From positions 1 to 24,533 of the forward strand of contig CALIJG010000016.1 in NCBI GenBank assembly GCA_938018005.1: a stretch of 24,533 nucleotides of DNA, given 5' to 3'. The notes beneath the pieces were generated by a model. That model had not been told where the DNA came from. It did not search any database and saw only the letters and a program-made list of their open reading frames with translations. Below, piece by piece: positions 14,585 to 22,956 of the stretch. The first letter of the stretch is position 1. Each line of letters starts with the position of its first letter. Both the position numbers and the translations under genes were made by a program. This stretch comes from an uncultured Candidatus Saccharibacteria bacterium. GTDB lineage: Bacteria; Patescibacteriota; Saccharimonadia; Saccharimonadales; Saccharimonadaceae.

Positions 14585-15016
14585 ATGGGACCACAACAGC
14601 CGCGATTCAATAGTTTCCCCGAGCAGCCTCGGGCAAACAACCAGAATATCTACCGTTCGCCAGCGCCTCAGGCGCATGAGCGGCTTCCTGCGCTCATGCC
14701 CGAGCGTCGGAGCGAGCAGCAGCCCGCTGACACGCATGAAATGATGCCGATGGTCCCGCAGCAGAGCCTCACGCTGCCAGCTCTTCCTACCACAGTTATT
14801 GCTGCGCCACAACCCGACCCGGATACGACCGTTACAGCTGCTCCTGCAACTGCTGCAGACGAAGACCTGATTGAAAAAGACTGGGTTATCAAGCTCAAGC
14901 AGATCATTAAGGATACCCAAGATGACCCCTATCAGCGCGAGCAGCAGGTCAGTGCTCTGCAGCGCGACTATATCTACAAACGCTATGGGCGCAAAATTGG
15001 CGCAACGGAGAACTAG
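14585..15016 (+). CDS. Short Pro/Gln-rich protein with conserved C-terminal helix, partner of the TraD/VirD4-like ATPase
   Basis: 143 aa. Residues 1-90 are low-complexity and rich in Pro, Gln and Ala, with no signal peptide or TM segment. The last about 50 residues (EKDWVIKLKQIIKDTQDDPY, then QREQQVSALQRDYIYKRYG) form a charged helical motif that I recall in short proteins beside secretion-type ATPases of Saccharibacteria and other CPR bacteria. Its stop codon is immediately followed by the ATG of the ATPase gene. It is probably a cytoplasmic or membrane-associated accessory of that machine. The biochemical role is unknown. Confidence 0.75.
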   Translation: MGPQQPRFNSFPEQPRANNQNIYRSPAPQAHERLPALMPERRSEQQPADTHEMMPMVPQQSLTLPALPTTVIAAPQPDPDTTVTAAPATAADEDLIEKDWVIKLKQIIKDTQDDPYQREQQVSALQRDYIYKRYGRKIGATEN

Positions 15017-18000
15017 ATGAATACCGTCACCACATTCATTATTGTTTTTGGCTCGGCTGGCCTTATTCTTATCATCTTGTTTGTTGCCTTCATCGTCTAT
15101 CGCAATAGCATGCGCGAGGCCAAGAACTATGAGCGTGGCCTTAAGATGGTGCCGATCCTCATCCACTTGCCACCTGCTAGTGATGATATCGACGGTGGTG
15201 GGCGTGACAAGCGTGACCTCACGGAGGAGGTGCTATCGCAGGCCCAAGTGATGTACAATATCATTGCGAGTACCAGCACCAAGGGCTTTATGAGCCGAAT
15301 CTATGGGCAGCGCCATGTGTCATTTGAGATTGTAGCGCGCGAGGGGCTAGTGTATTACTATGCAGTGGTGCCAACAGTGCTGACGGACACAGTGCGCCAG
15401 GCAATTGCTGCAGCCTACCCATCGGCACGGCTCGAGGAGGTGTCGGAGCATTCGGTGTTTAGTAAGGTAGGTAAGGCGAGTGGGACGATTGGTGGTGAGT
15501 TTACCTTGCGCAAAGAGTTTATTTATCCAATTTCCACCTATATGGAATCTAAGCGTGATGCGTCGCGGGCGCTGCTTAATGCAGTGTCTTCGGCTGGGCG
15601 CGAGGATGGGGTAGGAATCCAATTTTTGATCCGCCCAGCGTATGAGAAATGGACAAAGCGCTCTATCTCGGCTGCTGAGCAGATCGTCAAGAACAAGGGT
15701 GAGAAAAAGAGTAGTGGCGGCAGTAGCCTCTCGGCGCGTGATGTTATGCAGGCACTATGGAAGCCGCCCGAGGCAAGCGACAAGAAGGAATTCCAAGCCG
15801 AGAAGCCGCTCAGTGCGGTGGAGCAGGCGAAGGTTGATGCTATCCAAGAAAAGATTCGCTACCCTGGTTATGAGGTAATGATCCGCGTGGTGGTGTCGTC
15901 CAACACGGCGGCGCGCTCACAGGTATTGCTCAAGAATATTGTAGCGGCATTTGCACTATTTGATTCGCCGAGCTTTAACGGCTTTAAGTTTAACCTTACT
16001 AAGAATGTCGATGAGCTCGCGACAGCCTTTATCTTTCGGTTTTTCCCGCAAGCGAATAGCCGTGATATTCTCAACTCAGTCGAGCTTGCCACCCTCTTTC
16101 ATTTGCCAGACCAAAATAGCATTCCTACCTCACAGGTCAAGCGCCAGATGAGTAAGCAAGTCGACGGTCCAACAGAGGTGATGGAGACGGGGCTGTTGCT
16201 CGGCTACAATGAGTTCCGCGGCGTACGCAAACCGATTCGCCTGGCCGATAAAGACCGTCGGCGTCACATCCATATCATTGGTCAGACGGGTGTAGGTAAG
16301 TCGGTCTTGCAAGAGAACTTGGCCTATCAGGATATGCTGGCGGGGCGGGGTTTTGCCTTGGTTGATCCGCACGGTGACCTGGCTGAGGCGCTGCTCGCCA
16401 AGGTGCCGCGTGATCGGGTGGAGGATATTGTCTACTTCGACCCAGGCGATATGAGCAACCCAATTGGTCTTAATATGTTTGAGTTCGACCACCCCGACCA
16501 AAAGGACTTCTTGGTGCAGGAGGCGATTAACATGCTGTATGGCTTGTACGACCCAGGCCACACTGGTATCGTTGGGCCACGCCTCGAGCACATCTTCCGT
16601 AACTGTGCGTTGCTGCTGATGGCTGATCCTGCGGGCGGTACGTTTGTTGATGTGCCAAAGCTGCTGGTGGATGAGCAATTTCGTAATGCCAAGCTCAAAT
16701 ATGTGACGGACCGGCAGGTGCTGGACTTTTGGACCAAAGAGTTCCCAGCCTCGCAGCGCTCCAACGAAGCTGGTGACCTGATTAGCTGGGTGATCTCTAA
16801 GTTTGGCCCATTCATCAGCAACGATGCAATGCGCAACATCATTGGCCAGACCAAGAGTGGCTTTAACTTCCCTGAGATTATGAATAACAACAAGATTTTG
16901 CTTGTTAACCTCTCCAAAGGTAAGATGGGTGATCTCAACTCGAAGTTGCTTGGTATTATCTTCGTCATGAAGTTCCAGGCGGCTGCAATGGCTCGGGCTA
17001 ATATCCCTGAGCACGAGCGCAAGGACTTTACGCTCTACGTTGACGAGTTCCAGAACTTTGCCACCGATAGCTTCGAGACGATTCTCAGTGAAGCGCGTAA
17101 GTATCGCTTGAGTTTGGTCTTGGCCAACCAGTTTATGACGCAGCTTAAGGAAGAACTGCGTGAGGCTATCCTTGGTAACGTTGGTACAACCATTACCGGC
17201 CGAATTGGTACGACTGATGCAGAGATCATGGTCAAGCGCTACACGCCTGTCTTTACTGCTGAGGACTTGACCAAACTGCCAAACTTCGAGTCCGTCTGTG
17301 TGGCGCAGATTAATGGCACACCATCGGCACCATTTAGCATGGCGTGGATTCCGCCAATGGGCGAGCCAAACCAGCAATTGAGCGGTGCTCTCAAGAAACT
17401 CTCGGCCGCGAAATATGGCCGGCCGCGCGACCAAGTTGAGCGCGATATAGCTGCCCGCATTAGTGTGCAGCAGCCCAGCCAGCCAGCAGCCGGAGCAGGG
17501 CGCCCAGGGGGTGCAGCTGGAGCTGGCGGTGGGTCGTCCTTCCTCGATGAATGGCTTGCCAAGCGTAAACAGATGAATGCAAAGAAACCGCAATCGGCGG
17601 CAGAACCATCGAGTGCGCAAGCCCCTCGGCCCGGTAGTCCGGCTGCTCAACCAGCTCGGCCACAAACCGCGCCGACTTCCTCAGCTCAGCCATTGCGTGC
17701 TCAGCCAGCCGTGCCACCAGCTTCTTCGTTCTCTCAGGCACCACGGCCACAGCCAGCTGGCGCTCCCCGCACTATGTCAAATCCAAGTATGCCATCTCCA
17801 TCGTCGGCTGCTCAGCCCGCTTCGCCACCGTCGCCAGCGGTGCAAGATGCGCTGGATAGAGCACGTCATGCTGCGCGGCCCAATATCCTTGGTGGCCAGC
17901 AGGCCGAGGCGCGTACCCAGCCTACTCCACCAGTTACACCATCGCCCGCTCCCGAGCCACCTATGCCAACGCCAGAAGAGCTGGAGCGCGAAGCCCTGCG

Positions 18001-18073
18001 CCGTCAAGGCACTCTCAACACGCATGGCGACCTGAGCGGTGAGCCACAGGAAGTGTCGATCAAGCTGCATTGA
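15017..18073 (+). CDS. TraD/VirD4-like type IV secretion coupling ATPase (DUF87/TraM-recognition type)
   Basis: 1018 aa. One TM segment (about 4-28, TFIIVFGSAGLILIILFVAF) is followed by a poorly conserved region (about 40-400). The motor domain has Walker A GQTGVGKS at 422-429, then VDPHGDLAEALL, and FDPGDMSNPIGLNMFEF, and Walker B LYVDEFQNF with D676-E677. ARKYRLSLVLANQFMTQL is the TraD/VirD4-type sensor region. The tail (about 818-1010) is a long Pro/Ala/Gln-rich linker. The family couples ATP hydrolysis to moving DNA or protein through type IV secretion or pilus-like machines at the inner membrane. No other T4SS gene (VirB4, VirB6) is in the window, so whether it serves DNA uptake, conjugation or effector delivery is open. 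It is co-transcribed with the preceding short protein. Confidence 0.88.
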   Translation: MNTVTTFIIVFGSAGLILIILFVAFIVYRNSMREAKNYERGLKMVPILIHLPPASDDIDGGGRDKRDLTEEVLSQAQVMYNIIASTSTKGFMSRIYGQRHVSFEIVAREGLVYYYAVVPTVLTDTVRQAIAAAYPSARLEEVSEHSVFSKVGKASGTIGGEFTLRKEFIYPISTYMESKRDASRALLNAVSSAGREDGVGIQFLIRPAYEKWTKRSISAAEQIVKNKGEKKSSGGSSLSARDVMQALWKPPEASDKKEFQAEKPLSAVEQAKVDAIQEKIRYPGYEVMIRVVVSSNTAARSQVLLKNIVAAFALFDSPSFNGFKFNLTKNVDELATAFIFRFFPQANSRDILNSVELATLFHLPDQNSIPTSQVKRQMSKQVDGPTEVMETGLLLGYNEFRGVRKPIRLADKDRRRHIHIIGQTGVGKSVLQENLAYQDMLAGRGFALVDPHGDLAEALLAKVPRDRVEDIVYFDPGDMSNPIGLNMFEFDHPDQKDFLVQEAINMLYGLYDPGHTGIVGPRLEHIFRNCALLLMADPAGGTFVDVPKLLVDEQFRNAKLKYVTDRQVLDFWTKEFPASQRSNEAGDLISWVISKFGPFISNDAMRNIIGQTKSGFNFPEIMNNNKILLVNLSKGKMGDLNSKLLGIIFVMKFQAAAMARANIPEHERKDFTLYVDEFQNFATDSFETILSEARKYRLSLVLANQFMTQLKEELREAILGNVGTTITGRIGTTDAEIMVKRYTPVFTAEDLTKLPNFESVCVAQINGTPSAPFSMAWIPPMGEPNQQLSGALKKLSAAKYGRPRDQVERDIAARISVQQPSQPAAGAGRPGGAAGAGGGSSFLDEWLAKRKQMNAKKPQSAAEPSSAQAPRPGSPAAQPARPQTAPTSSAQPLRAQPAVPPASSFSQAPRPQPAGAPRTMSNPSMPSPSSAAQPASPPSPAVQDALDRARHAARPNILGGQQAEARTQPTPPVTPSPAPEPPMPTPEELEREALRRQGTLNTHGDLSGEPQEVSIKLH

Positions 18074-18147
18074 TAAGCACTTAATACAGGTGATAGAGAA
18101 CACAAGAGGCAAGTACGATATTTTTCGACGTTTGTTATCATGTGTAT

Positions 18148-18153
18148 TATACT
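18148..18153 (+). promoter_or_regulatory. -10 box of the acidic orphan gene, predicted leaderless
   Basis: TATACT followed by exactly 6 nt and the ATG at 18160. A weak TTCGAC (18124-18129) lies 18 bp upstream. There is no SD. Confidence 0.5.
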
Positions 18154-18159
18154 AAGTCT

Positions 18160-18651
18160 ATGAAAACTCACTACACCTTACTGGAACTAAGTCAAGGTTG
18201 GCGGTATGTCGGCGACGATTGGGAGTTGGATTCTGATAATACAACGTGCCGAAACAAATTCACGTCTGCGACGACAACGTTCGGTGCTGACGACACGTGT
18301 CCTTGGTGTATTGAGCTTGGAGTTGGGTTCACTCTGCAGAAGAATATCGAAATTGGCGACCCATATCTTATAGAAGGCAGTCGTTACGTCCTTACTGTCT
18401 GCTCGCCGTCTTTCGTTGATGATCCACGTGGCAAGTGGTACTTTGAAGATGACGACGAGGAAGGTGATGACGAAGTAAAACCTCTGATTATGAATACGCT
18501 TGACTACGACGCCATCACTGAGTTTGTTGAAACAAAATTAAAGGAGTATACGTTCACATCCACACCTGACGATCCGTATGGAGACGATGTCGAATTTCGT
18601 AATGTCACGAAGCACTGGCTTTATGATGCCGACTGGGATGGTTATCATTAA
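18160..18651 (+). CDS. Acidic small protein of unknown function
   Basis: 163 aa from the ATG at 18160. A GTG six codons upstream lies before the -10 box and would not be transcribed from it. I do not recognise the family. The protein is strongly acidic (for example YFEDDDEEGDDEVKP), has no TM segment or signal peptide, and contains a possible paired-cysteine element (C at about 29, then DDTCPWC at about 45-51) that could bind metal or form a disulfide. Many aromatic residues lie near both ends (GWRYVGDDWEL, HWLYDADWDGYH). It appears to be a single-gene unit between the ATPase operon and the converging surface-protein operon. Confidence 0.65.
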   Translation: MKTHYTLLELSQGWRYVGDDWELDSDNTTCRNKFTSATTTFGADDTCPWCIELGVGFTLQKNIEIGDPYLIEGSRYVLTVCSPSFVDDPRGKWYFEDDDEEGDDEVKPLIMNTLDYDAITEFVETKLKEYTFTSTPDDPYGDDVEFRNVTKHWLYDADWDGYH

Positions 18652-18885
18652 TAGGTTTTTTGCCAAAGACACTACTTAGACGCTTGAGTTATTTGTTAGC
18701 GACTCTGACAGTGATATCATTTGCTCATGACATACGTAACAACCGTCGCTCAAGTACTACTCTCTAGTCCGAGCGACTCCTTTAGAACATTGACATTTGA
18801 TCAATAGAGCACTATTCATATGCGAAGCACAAGTCCCAAGCGGTTGAATCATGTGGCTGAGCGAGCAGAGCTCTACAGAAGTAAG

Positions 18886-19512
18886 CTACACATTTCGCCG
18901 ACCAAGCATCATCATGCGCACAAAGTCGAAGGCGAGGCCACAGAGCCAGCCGAGGGCGAAGGCAGCAATGGATTCGGCACCGGAGAGTGGGTAGCCATTG
19001 AAGCGGGCGATGAGGTAGATGGCTAGAGTGAGTACGAAGGCAGCAATGGCGCCAGAGAGCAGCGCGTTGGGCCGGGCAACGGTGCTGCCAGTGACTTCGC
19101 TTGCCTTCTCGATGGCTGGGTTGTGGATGACTTTGCTAAAGGCACGGCTTGAGGGCGAGAGCTGAGACTGGACGGCTGCCATGGTTTTGTCGAAGCGTTC
19201 TTGCTGGGCAGCCGGGCTGGTTTGGCGTTGGCGCTCGGCGCGCTGTTGTTCGCGGGTTTCGTGCTGGCGGCGCTCAGCTTCGGCAGTGGCTCGTTTTTGC
19301 TCGGCAGCTTGCTCGTAGACTTTCTCAGCTTCGTGGCGAGCGGCCCTAAGGGTTTCGTGTCGCTGACGCGTTTCGCCCTGGAGGCTGGGGTGTTCTAACT
19401 GGCGGTGTTCGCCAGATTGGCGCAGGGCAGTCAGCTGTTCGGCGCGTGATTGCTCGATGGTTTGCTCGGTGCGGCGCTCAGATTGGCGCTTAGTGGTAAA
19501 TCGTTCTGCCAT
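18886..19512 (-). CDS. Coiled-coil membrane protein, second gene of the surface-protein operon
   Basis: 208 aa. Residues about 1-110 are Arg/Glu/Gln-rich with heptad-like spacing (RQRHETLRAARHEAEKVYEQ, then EQKRATAEAERRQHETREQQ), predicting a long coiled coil. Two hydrophobic segments follow near the C-terminus (LLSGAIAAFVLTLAIYLIA and IAAFALGWLCGLAFDFVRMM). The short tail MLGRRNV is basic. There is no signal peptide, so the coiled coil is probably cytoplasmic. SD AAGGAG lies 6-7 nt before the ATG, and the gene begins 14 nt after the LPHTG protein, so they form one operon. It could be a scaffold or envelope-machine component; function is unknown. Confidence 0.75.
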   Translation of the reverse strand: MAERFTTKRQSERRTEQTIEQSRAEQLTALRQSGEHRQLEHPSLQGETRQRHETLRAARHEAEKVYEQAAEQKRATAEAERRQHETREQQRAERQRQTSPAAQQERFDKTMAAVQSQLSPSSRAFSKVIHNPAIEKASEVTGSTVARPNALLSGAIAAFVLTLAIYLIARFNGYPLSGAESIAAFALGWLCGLAFDFVRMMMLGRRNV

Positions 19513-19526
19513 TGGTTTCTCCTTGG

Positions 19527-21146
19527 TTAGATTGTTCCGGCGTTAAAGTTGCGGCGCACGAGGCGGATCTCAGTGCTGAGCTGGCGCGAGCGGGCGTAGA
19601 AGAAGACCACGACTGCAAGGACGATGCCAGCAAAGATGATATTCTCGCTGCTACCAGTGTGGGGCAGCTCGGTTACGACTTGCTCGACGACGCGCTTCTC
19701 GGCGGGGCAATCTACCTTAGTGCTGAGTGTGTTGCCAAAGGTGTTGTCGATGCGGCAATCGTAGGAGGTTGCGTTGCTGGTGCCAGTACCCATCGAAGGA
19801 ATCTGATCTTTGAGCTGGACGGTAAATTGCCGCTCTTGGCTCTCACCTGGTTTGATCTCTACGGCTGGCCAACTGAGGATGGTTGCATCGGTGCTGGCGC
19901 TTTGGTTGGTGTCTTTGCCAAGAGTAGCACCACCAGCGTCGACGACTGTAGCGTATTGAAGGACGTCGCTGAGGTTATCGCTAAAGGTGAATTTCTCGGC
20001 ATTGAGACCTTTGTTGGTGACGCTAAGCTTGTAGGTAATGCGGTCGTGAGCTTTGGCAGTGACGGTGGTTGTCTCAGCACTGTTTTGGGTGAGGTTGTGG
20101 CCACTCTTGGTCTGGACGAATTTGGCAGTACAGGTCTTGTCCTCTAACCAGAGGGTGTTGTTGCCTGGGCAGGGTTGGCAGCGAGCATCATCTTTGAGCA
20201 GGGTAGGATTGACCGGGCAACGGGCGGGTGCAGCGATGACGAAGGTCTTGGCGCAGGCTTCGCTGGTGCGGTCGCCCAGAGAAGTTTTGACAGTGAGGAC
20301 GACGCGATACGAACCGGGCGTTTTCTCGCTATAGCTGACGGTAGGCGTACTACTCTCGAGTGTTTTGACGAGCTTGCCATCGCGGTAGACCTGGAAGACA
20401 TAGCCGGTGATGGTAGCGCCATGCTGGGCAGATGCTGCAGCGGTGAATTGGTAGGTGGTGTCGTTCTTGTTGATAACAAGGCCACTACAGCTTGCTACTG
20501 GCGTTGGCTTGATGACGGATGGCGGCGTGCTACAGTTTGGATAGGTACCGACCTGGCCGGGTGGGCAGACAGGTGCGGGTGGTACTGTCTGGGTAATGAG
20601 GTTACCACAGTTGAGCATAATGGCGAACCAGCCAAACTTTGCTGAGTGGCCAACGAATGCCCGGTAGGTGAAGTTCCCCCACAAGCGGTGTGGTCGGTAG
20701 TAGAAGTTGCGCATTCCACCTTGCGCTGCCTTAACAGAATACACGCCTTCGCCCTGAGCAGCACTGAAGTGTGGCGTCATTCCCCACGAGTAGGTGTTCT
20801 CGGTGCTTCGCCGGGTTTCGAGGCGAGTTGTCGCTTGTTGCAGCTCAGCACGAGTAATGCCGATGGTGCTGTAGAGGTCGCGGATGTTGTTGGTGTTGGC
20901 GTCGTAGTGTGCCATCAGCTGCGAGCCATTGCTAATTCCACCGTAGATCATATCGCTTGGGTCGGCGGCGTTAGCCGATTCTGGTGGTGCAAGCAGCGTG
21001 AACGATTGCACGACGAGCGCCAGCGCAGTAAAGATCAGCCCCAGGCGGCGCGTCGCTTCCTCTTTGCGTAGGCGCTTCGCATAGAAACCCAGTTGGCCGA
21101 CGATTGCCGGACTGAGCGATAAGTTTGATACGAGTTTCCGAAACAT
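19527..21146 (-). CDS. Exported surface protein with LPHTG C-terminal sorting-like signal (Saccharibacteria-type family)
   Basis: 539 aa from the ATG at 21146 (GGGGGT 5 nt upstream). An ATG at 21290 would lie upstream of the promoter and is rejected. The N-terminus has a basic region (FYAKRLRKEEATRRLGLIFT) and a hydrophobic segment ending near PPESANA, a probable export signal or anchor. This lead-in is one I associate with a paralogous Saccharibacteria surface family. The first domain (about 60-200, including TYSWGMTPHFSAAQGEG and RAFVGHSAKFGWFAIML) belongs to the same family. A PKD-like beta domain (about 230-310) and a DUF11-like repeat (about 360-460, DRITYKLSVTNKGLNAEKFT) follow. ELPHTG, then IIFAGIVLAVVVFFYARSR, forms a sortase-type tail with about 20 extra residues. 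Roles in host-cell attachment are inferred. Confidence 0.8.
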   Translation of the reverse strand: MFRKLVSNLSLSPAIVGQLGFYAKRLRKEEATRRLGLIFTALALVVQSFTLLAPPESANAADPSDMIYGGISNGSQLMAHYDANTNNIRDLYSTIGITRAELQQATTRLETRRSTENTYSWGMTPHFSAAQGEGVYSVKAAQGGMRNFYYRPHRLWGNFTYRAFVGHSAKFGWFAIMLNCGNLITQTVPPAPVCPPGQVGTYPNCSTPPSVIKPTPVASCSGLVINKNDTTYQFTAAASAQHGATITGYVFQVYRDGKLVKTLESSTPTVSYSEKTPGSYRVVLTVKTSLGDRTSEACAKTFVIAAPARCPVNPTLLKDDARCQPCPGNNTLWLEDKTCTAKFVQTKSGHNLTQNSAETTTVTAKAHDRITYKLSVTNKGLNAEKFTFSDNLSDVLQYATVVDAGGATLGKDTNQSASTDATILSWPAVEIKPGESQERQFTVQLKDQIPSMGTGTSNATSYDCRIDNTFGNTLSTKVDCPAEKRVVEQVVTELPHTGSSENIIFAGIVLAVVVFFYARSRQLSTEIRLVRRNFNAGTI

Positions 21147-21192
21147 GATGTACCCCCATAGACCATCAATGTTAGCTAAATGTTCTATGTAT

Positions 21193-21221
21193 ATTCTAGC
21201 AATGTGTTGCACGAAATGCAA
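21193..21221 (-). promoter_or_regulatory. Promoter of the LPHTG surface-protein operon
   Basis: On the minus strand: TTGCAT (21221-21216), a 17-bp spacer and TAGAAT (21198-21193) with a TGC extension. The predicted start is near 21186, giving a leader of about 40 nt that contains the palindrome TTAGCTAA and an SD. Unlike its neighbours, this operon is therefore led by a normal 5' UTR. Confidence 0.6.
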
Positions 21222-21281
21222 TTGTTTATTGGTTGTGCTGACTAGTACATGATGTAGAAGCTGTGGCGTAGCTCGTCGTAT

Positions 21282-21312
21282 TTGACACAAGCTCCAACCT
21301 AGAGAATAATAT
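21282..21312 (+). promoter_or_regulatory. Promoter of the HhH protein gene, probably leaderless
   Basis: A perfect TTGACA (21282-21287) and TAATAT (21307-21312) lie 19 bp apart, 5 nt before the ATG at 21318. Slightly shifted AT-rich hexamers would give a spacer of 17-18. Any of these predicts transcription starting at about the ATG, and there is no SD. Confidence 0.45.
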
Positions 21313-21317
21313 GGAAT

Positions 21318-21764
21318 ATGGCTCGCTCTGCTCGCTCACACCATCCCGATGACTTTGCACTCGATGTTGCGCATGATGAGCTCGATCTCTTTCGCTGGTT
21401 TCTCTTGGTGTATCTGCTGGGTAAGCCGATTCAATCACCGGTGGCGGTGCAGACTTGGCGTCTCTTGGTGGAGCACCAGCTTGACACGCCGTGGGCGCTG
21501 CTTGCGGTGGAACGGAGGCGTCTCGTGCGGCTGCTGGACGAAGGCAAATACACACGCTACGACGAGAAAACGGCGACAGCCCTGCGGCTGTGCGCACAGC
21601 AGCTGATAGACCAGTATGATGGCTCGCTGATGCTGCTGATAGAGAGCAGCCCAAGCGAAGCCGAGTGCGCCAAACGCCTGCAAAAGTTCTATGGCGTCGG
21701 GCCAAAGACGGCAGAGATTTTCCTGCGTGGCATAGAGGAGCTATTTGCTCAGCGTGTGGAGTGA
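21318..21764 (+). CDS. Short HhH-GPD-like protein (endonuclease III superfamily fragment)
   Basis: 148 aa. The C-terminal KFYGVGPKTAEIFLRGIEEL is a helix-hairpin-helix DNA-binding motif like that of endonuclease III and related base-excision glycosylases, and the helical region before it (YDEKTATALRLCAQQLI) fits the same fold. The protein ends about 10 residues after the hairpin, so the catalytic aspartate (normally in VDxHV) and the iron-sulfur cluster of full enzymes are absent. It may bind DNA without glycosylase activity, or be a reduced family member. The gene heads a plus-strand run with the phosphodiesterase 37 nt downstream. Confidence 0.65.
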   Translation: MARSARSHHPDDFALDVAHDELDLFRWFLLVYLLGKPIQSPVAVQTWRLLVEHQLDTPWALLAVERRRLVRLLDEGKYTRYDEKTATALRLCAQQLIDQYDGSLMLLIESSPSEAECAKRLQKFYGVGPKTAEIFLRGIEELFAQRVE

Positions 21765-21801
21765 AGATATAGTGAGAAAATAACAGAGATAAGGAGGAGT
21801 A

Positions 21802-22812
21802 ATGCCCTATAAATTTCGGAAAATAGTACATGCAGTAGCACGATGGAGTCAGCAGCACTGGCGGGGGTTGACAGTAATTGTAGTGATTATCATGGGGCTG
21901 TGGCTCAATAATACGAGTCTCTTTGTACCAACGCAGCACCCACGGATACTCGCTCACCGAGGCTTGGCACAGACCTTTGACTACAGCAAGGTTGGCAATG
22001 ACACCAACACTGCAGCCATTATGGATAAACCCGAGCACCCCTATCTTGAGAATACAATCCCGTCAATGCGCGCTGCCTTTGATCATGGTGCGGATGTGGT
22101 AGAACTTGACCTCAAGCTCACGAAAGATAAGCAACTCGCGGTATTTCATGATGCAACACTAGAATATCGCACAGAGGCCAAGGGCGAGATTGGCAATTAC
22201 ACTATGGCTGAACTTAAGCAGCTTGACATTGGTTATGGCTACACGGCGGATGGTGGCAAAACTTTTCCATTCCGTGGCAAAGGGGTGGGCTTGATGCCAA
22301 CACTGGATGAGGTGTTGGCAGCCTTTCCGCACAAAGATCTTCTTTTGCATGTTAAGGATGGCAACCACCAGACATACGAAGTGCTGTGGGGAAAGCTCCG
22401 AGCAATGGATCCAGAACGCTTCAAGCAGATGACGGTCTACGGCAATGACGATGGCATTGCTTGGCTGCGCCAACAAAGCGCGACGCTGCGTCTCTGTTCC
22501 AAGGCAATGATGAAGGCCGGATTGCTGCGTTACTTGGCGGTTGGCTGGACGGGTTATGTGCCGCACGAGCTGCACAATATGGAGCTGCACATTCCGCGGC
22601 GCTATACACCACTGCTATGGGGCTGGCCAGGTAAGTTTGTCGACCGGATGGCGGCGGTAAACACGCGAGTAATGTTGGTCGAAGGCGATGGACAGTGGTC
22701 AGCTGGGTTTGATACAGCGGAGAGCGTGACGCAGATACCGCCACAGTTTGGCGGGTATGTCTGGACGAACCGGATTGATCGGGTGCAGCCAGTGCTCGCG
22801 CGGCGGCGCTGA
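21802..22812 (+). CDS. Membrane-anchored glycerophosphodiester phosphodiesterase (GDPD family)
   Basis: 336 aa with an N-terminal TM anchor (about 22-41, GLTVIVVIIMGLWLNN). The GDPD domain begins at ILAHRG (H52, R53), with LENTIPSM carrying E83, VVELDLKLTKD giving E101 and D103, and AVFHDATL with H116: the two-histidine and acidic metal-binding set is complete. Enzymes of this type release sn-glycerol 3-phosphate from glycerophosphodiesters. With an external active site it could scavenge host-derived phosphodiesters or edit envelope polymers. The C-terminal part is less conserved, so the substrate is uncertain. SD AAGGAGG sits about 5 nt before the ATG. Confidence 0.88.
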   Translation: MPYKFRKIVHAVARWSQQHWRGLTVIVVIIMGLWLNNTSLFVPTQHPRILAHRGLAQTFDYSKVGNDTNTAAIMDKPEHPYLENTIPSMRAAFDHGADVVELDLKLTKDKQLAVFHDATLEYRTEAKGEIGNYTMAELKQLDIGYGYTADGGKTFPFRGKGVGLMPTLDEVLAAFPHKDLLLHVKDGNHQTYEVLWGKLRAMDPERFKQMTVYGNDDGIAWLRQQSATLRLCSKAMMKAGLLRYLAVGWTGYVPHELHNMELHIPRRYTPLLWGWPGKFVDRMAAVNTRVMLVEGDGQWSAGFDTAESVTQIPPQFGGYVWTNRIDRVQPVLARRR

Positions 22813-22907
22813 GTTTTATACACTTGAGTGAAATGAGGTAGGATAGGTGACAGACGCGCACGTCTTGTTCTTGAGTAGTATACTAAACGAATCATTATTG
22901 TAATTCA

Positions 22908-22936
22908 TTTACATTAGGTGTAATCTATGCGATAAT
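22908..22936 (+). promoter_or_regulatory. Promoter of the RclA-like gene
   Basis: TTTACA (22908-22913), a 17-bp spacer and GATAAT (22931-22936) with a TGC extension. The predicted start is near 22943. An SD (AAGGAG, about 22944-22949) follows almost at once, 7 nt before the ATG. Confidence 0.6.
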
Positions 22937-22956
22937 GTTGACGAAGGAGAAGTAGA

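Noticed and set aside
14177..15166. 329-codon minus-strand open frame spanning the divergent promoters
   Set aside because: Overlaps the start of the deacetylase in another frame and is antisense to the proline-rich gene; a by-product of their codon bias.
16130..17665. 511-codon minus-strand open frame
   Set aside because: Lies wholly antisense to the TraD/VirD4-like ATPase, which has clear Walker motifs; the antisense product has no recognisable domain and no SD or promoter.
18652..18885. Possible RNA gene in the gap between converging genes
   Set aside because: GCGACTC occurs twice but no cloverleaf, T-loop consensus or stable stem with T-run was found.
18820..19026. 68-codon plus-strand ORF downstream of a promoter-like sequence
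   Set aside because: Two thirds is antisense to the coiled-coil gene's membrane segments; low-complexity and no SD.
21226..22038. 270-codon minus-strand open frame
   Set aside because: Antisense to the HhH and GDPD genes, which have motifs and proper starts.
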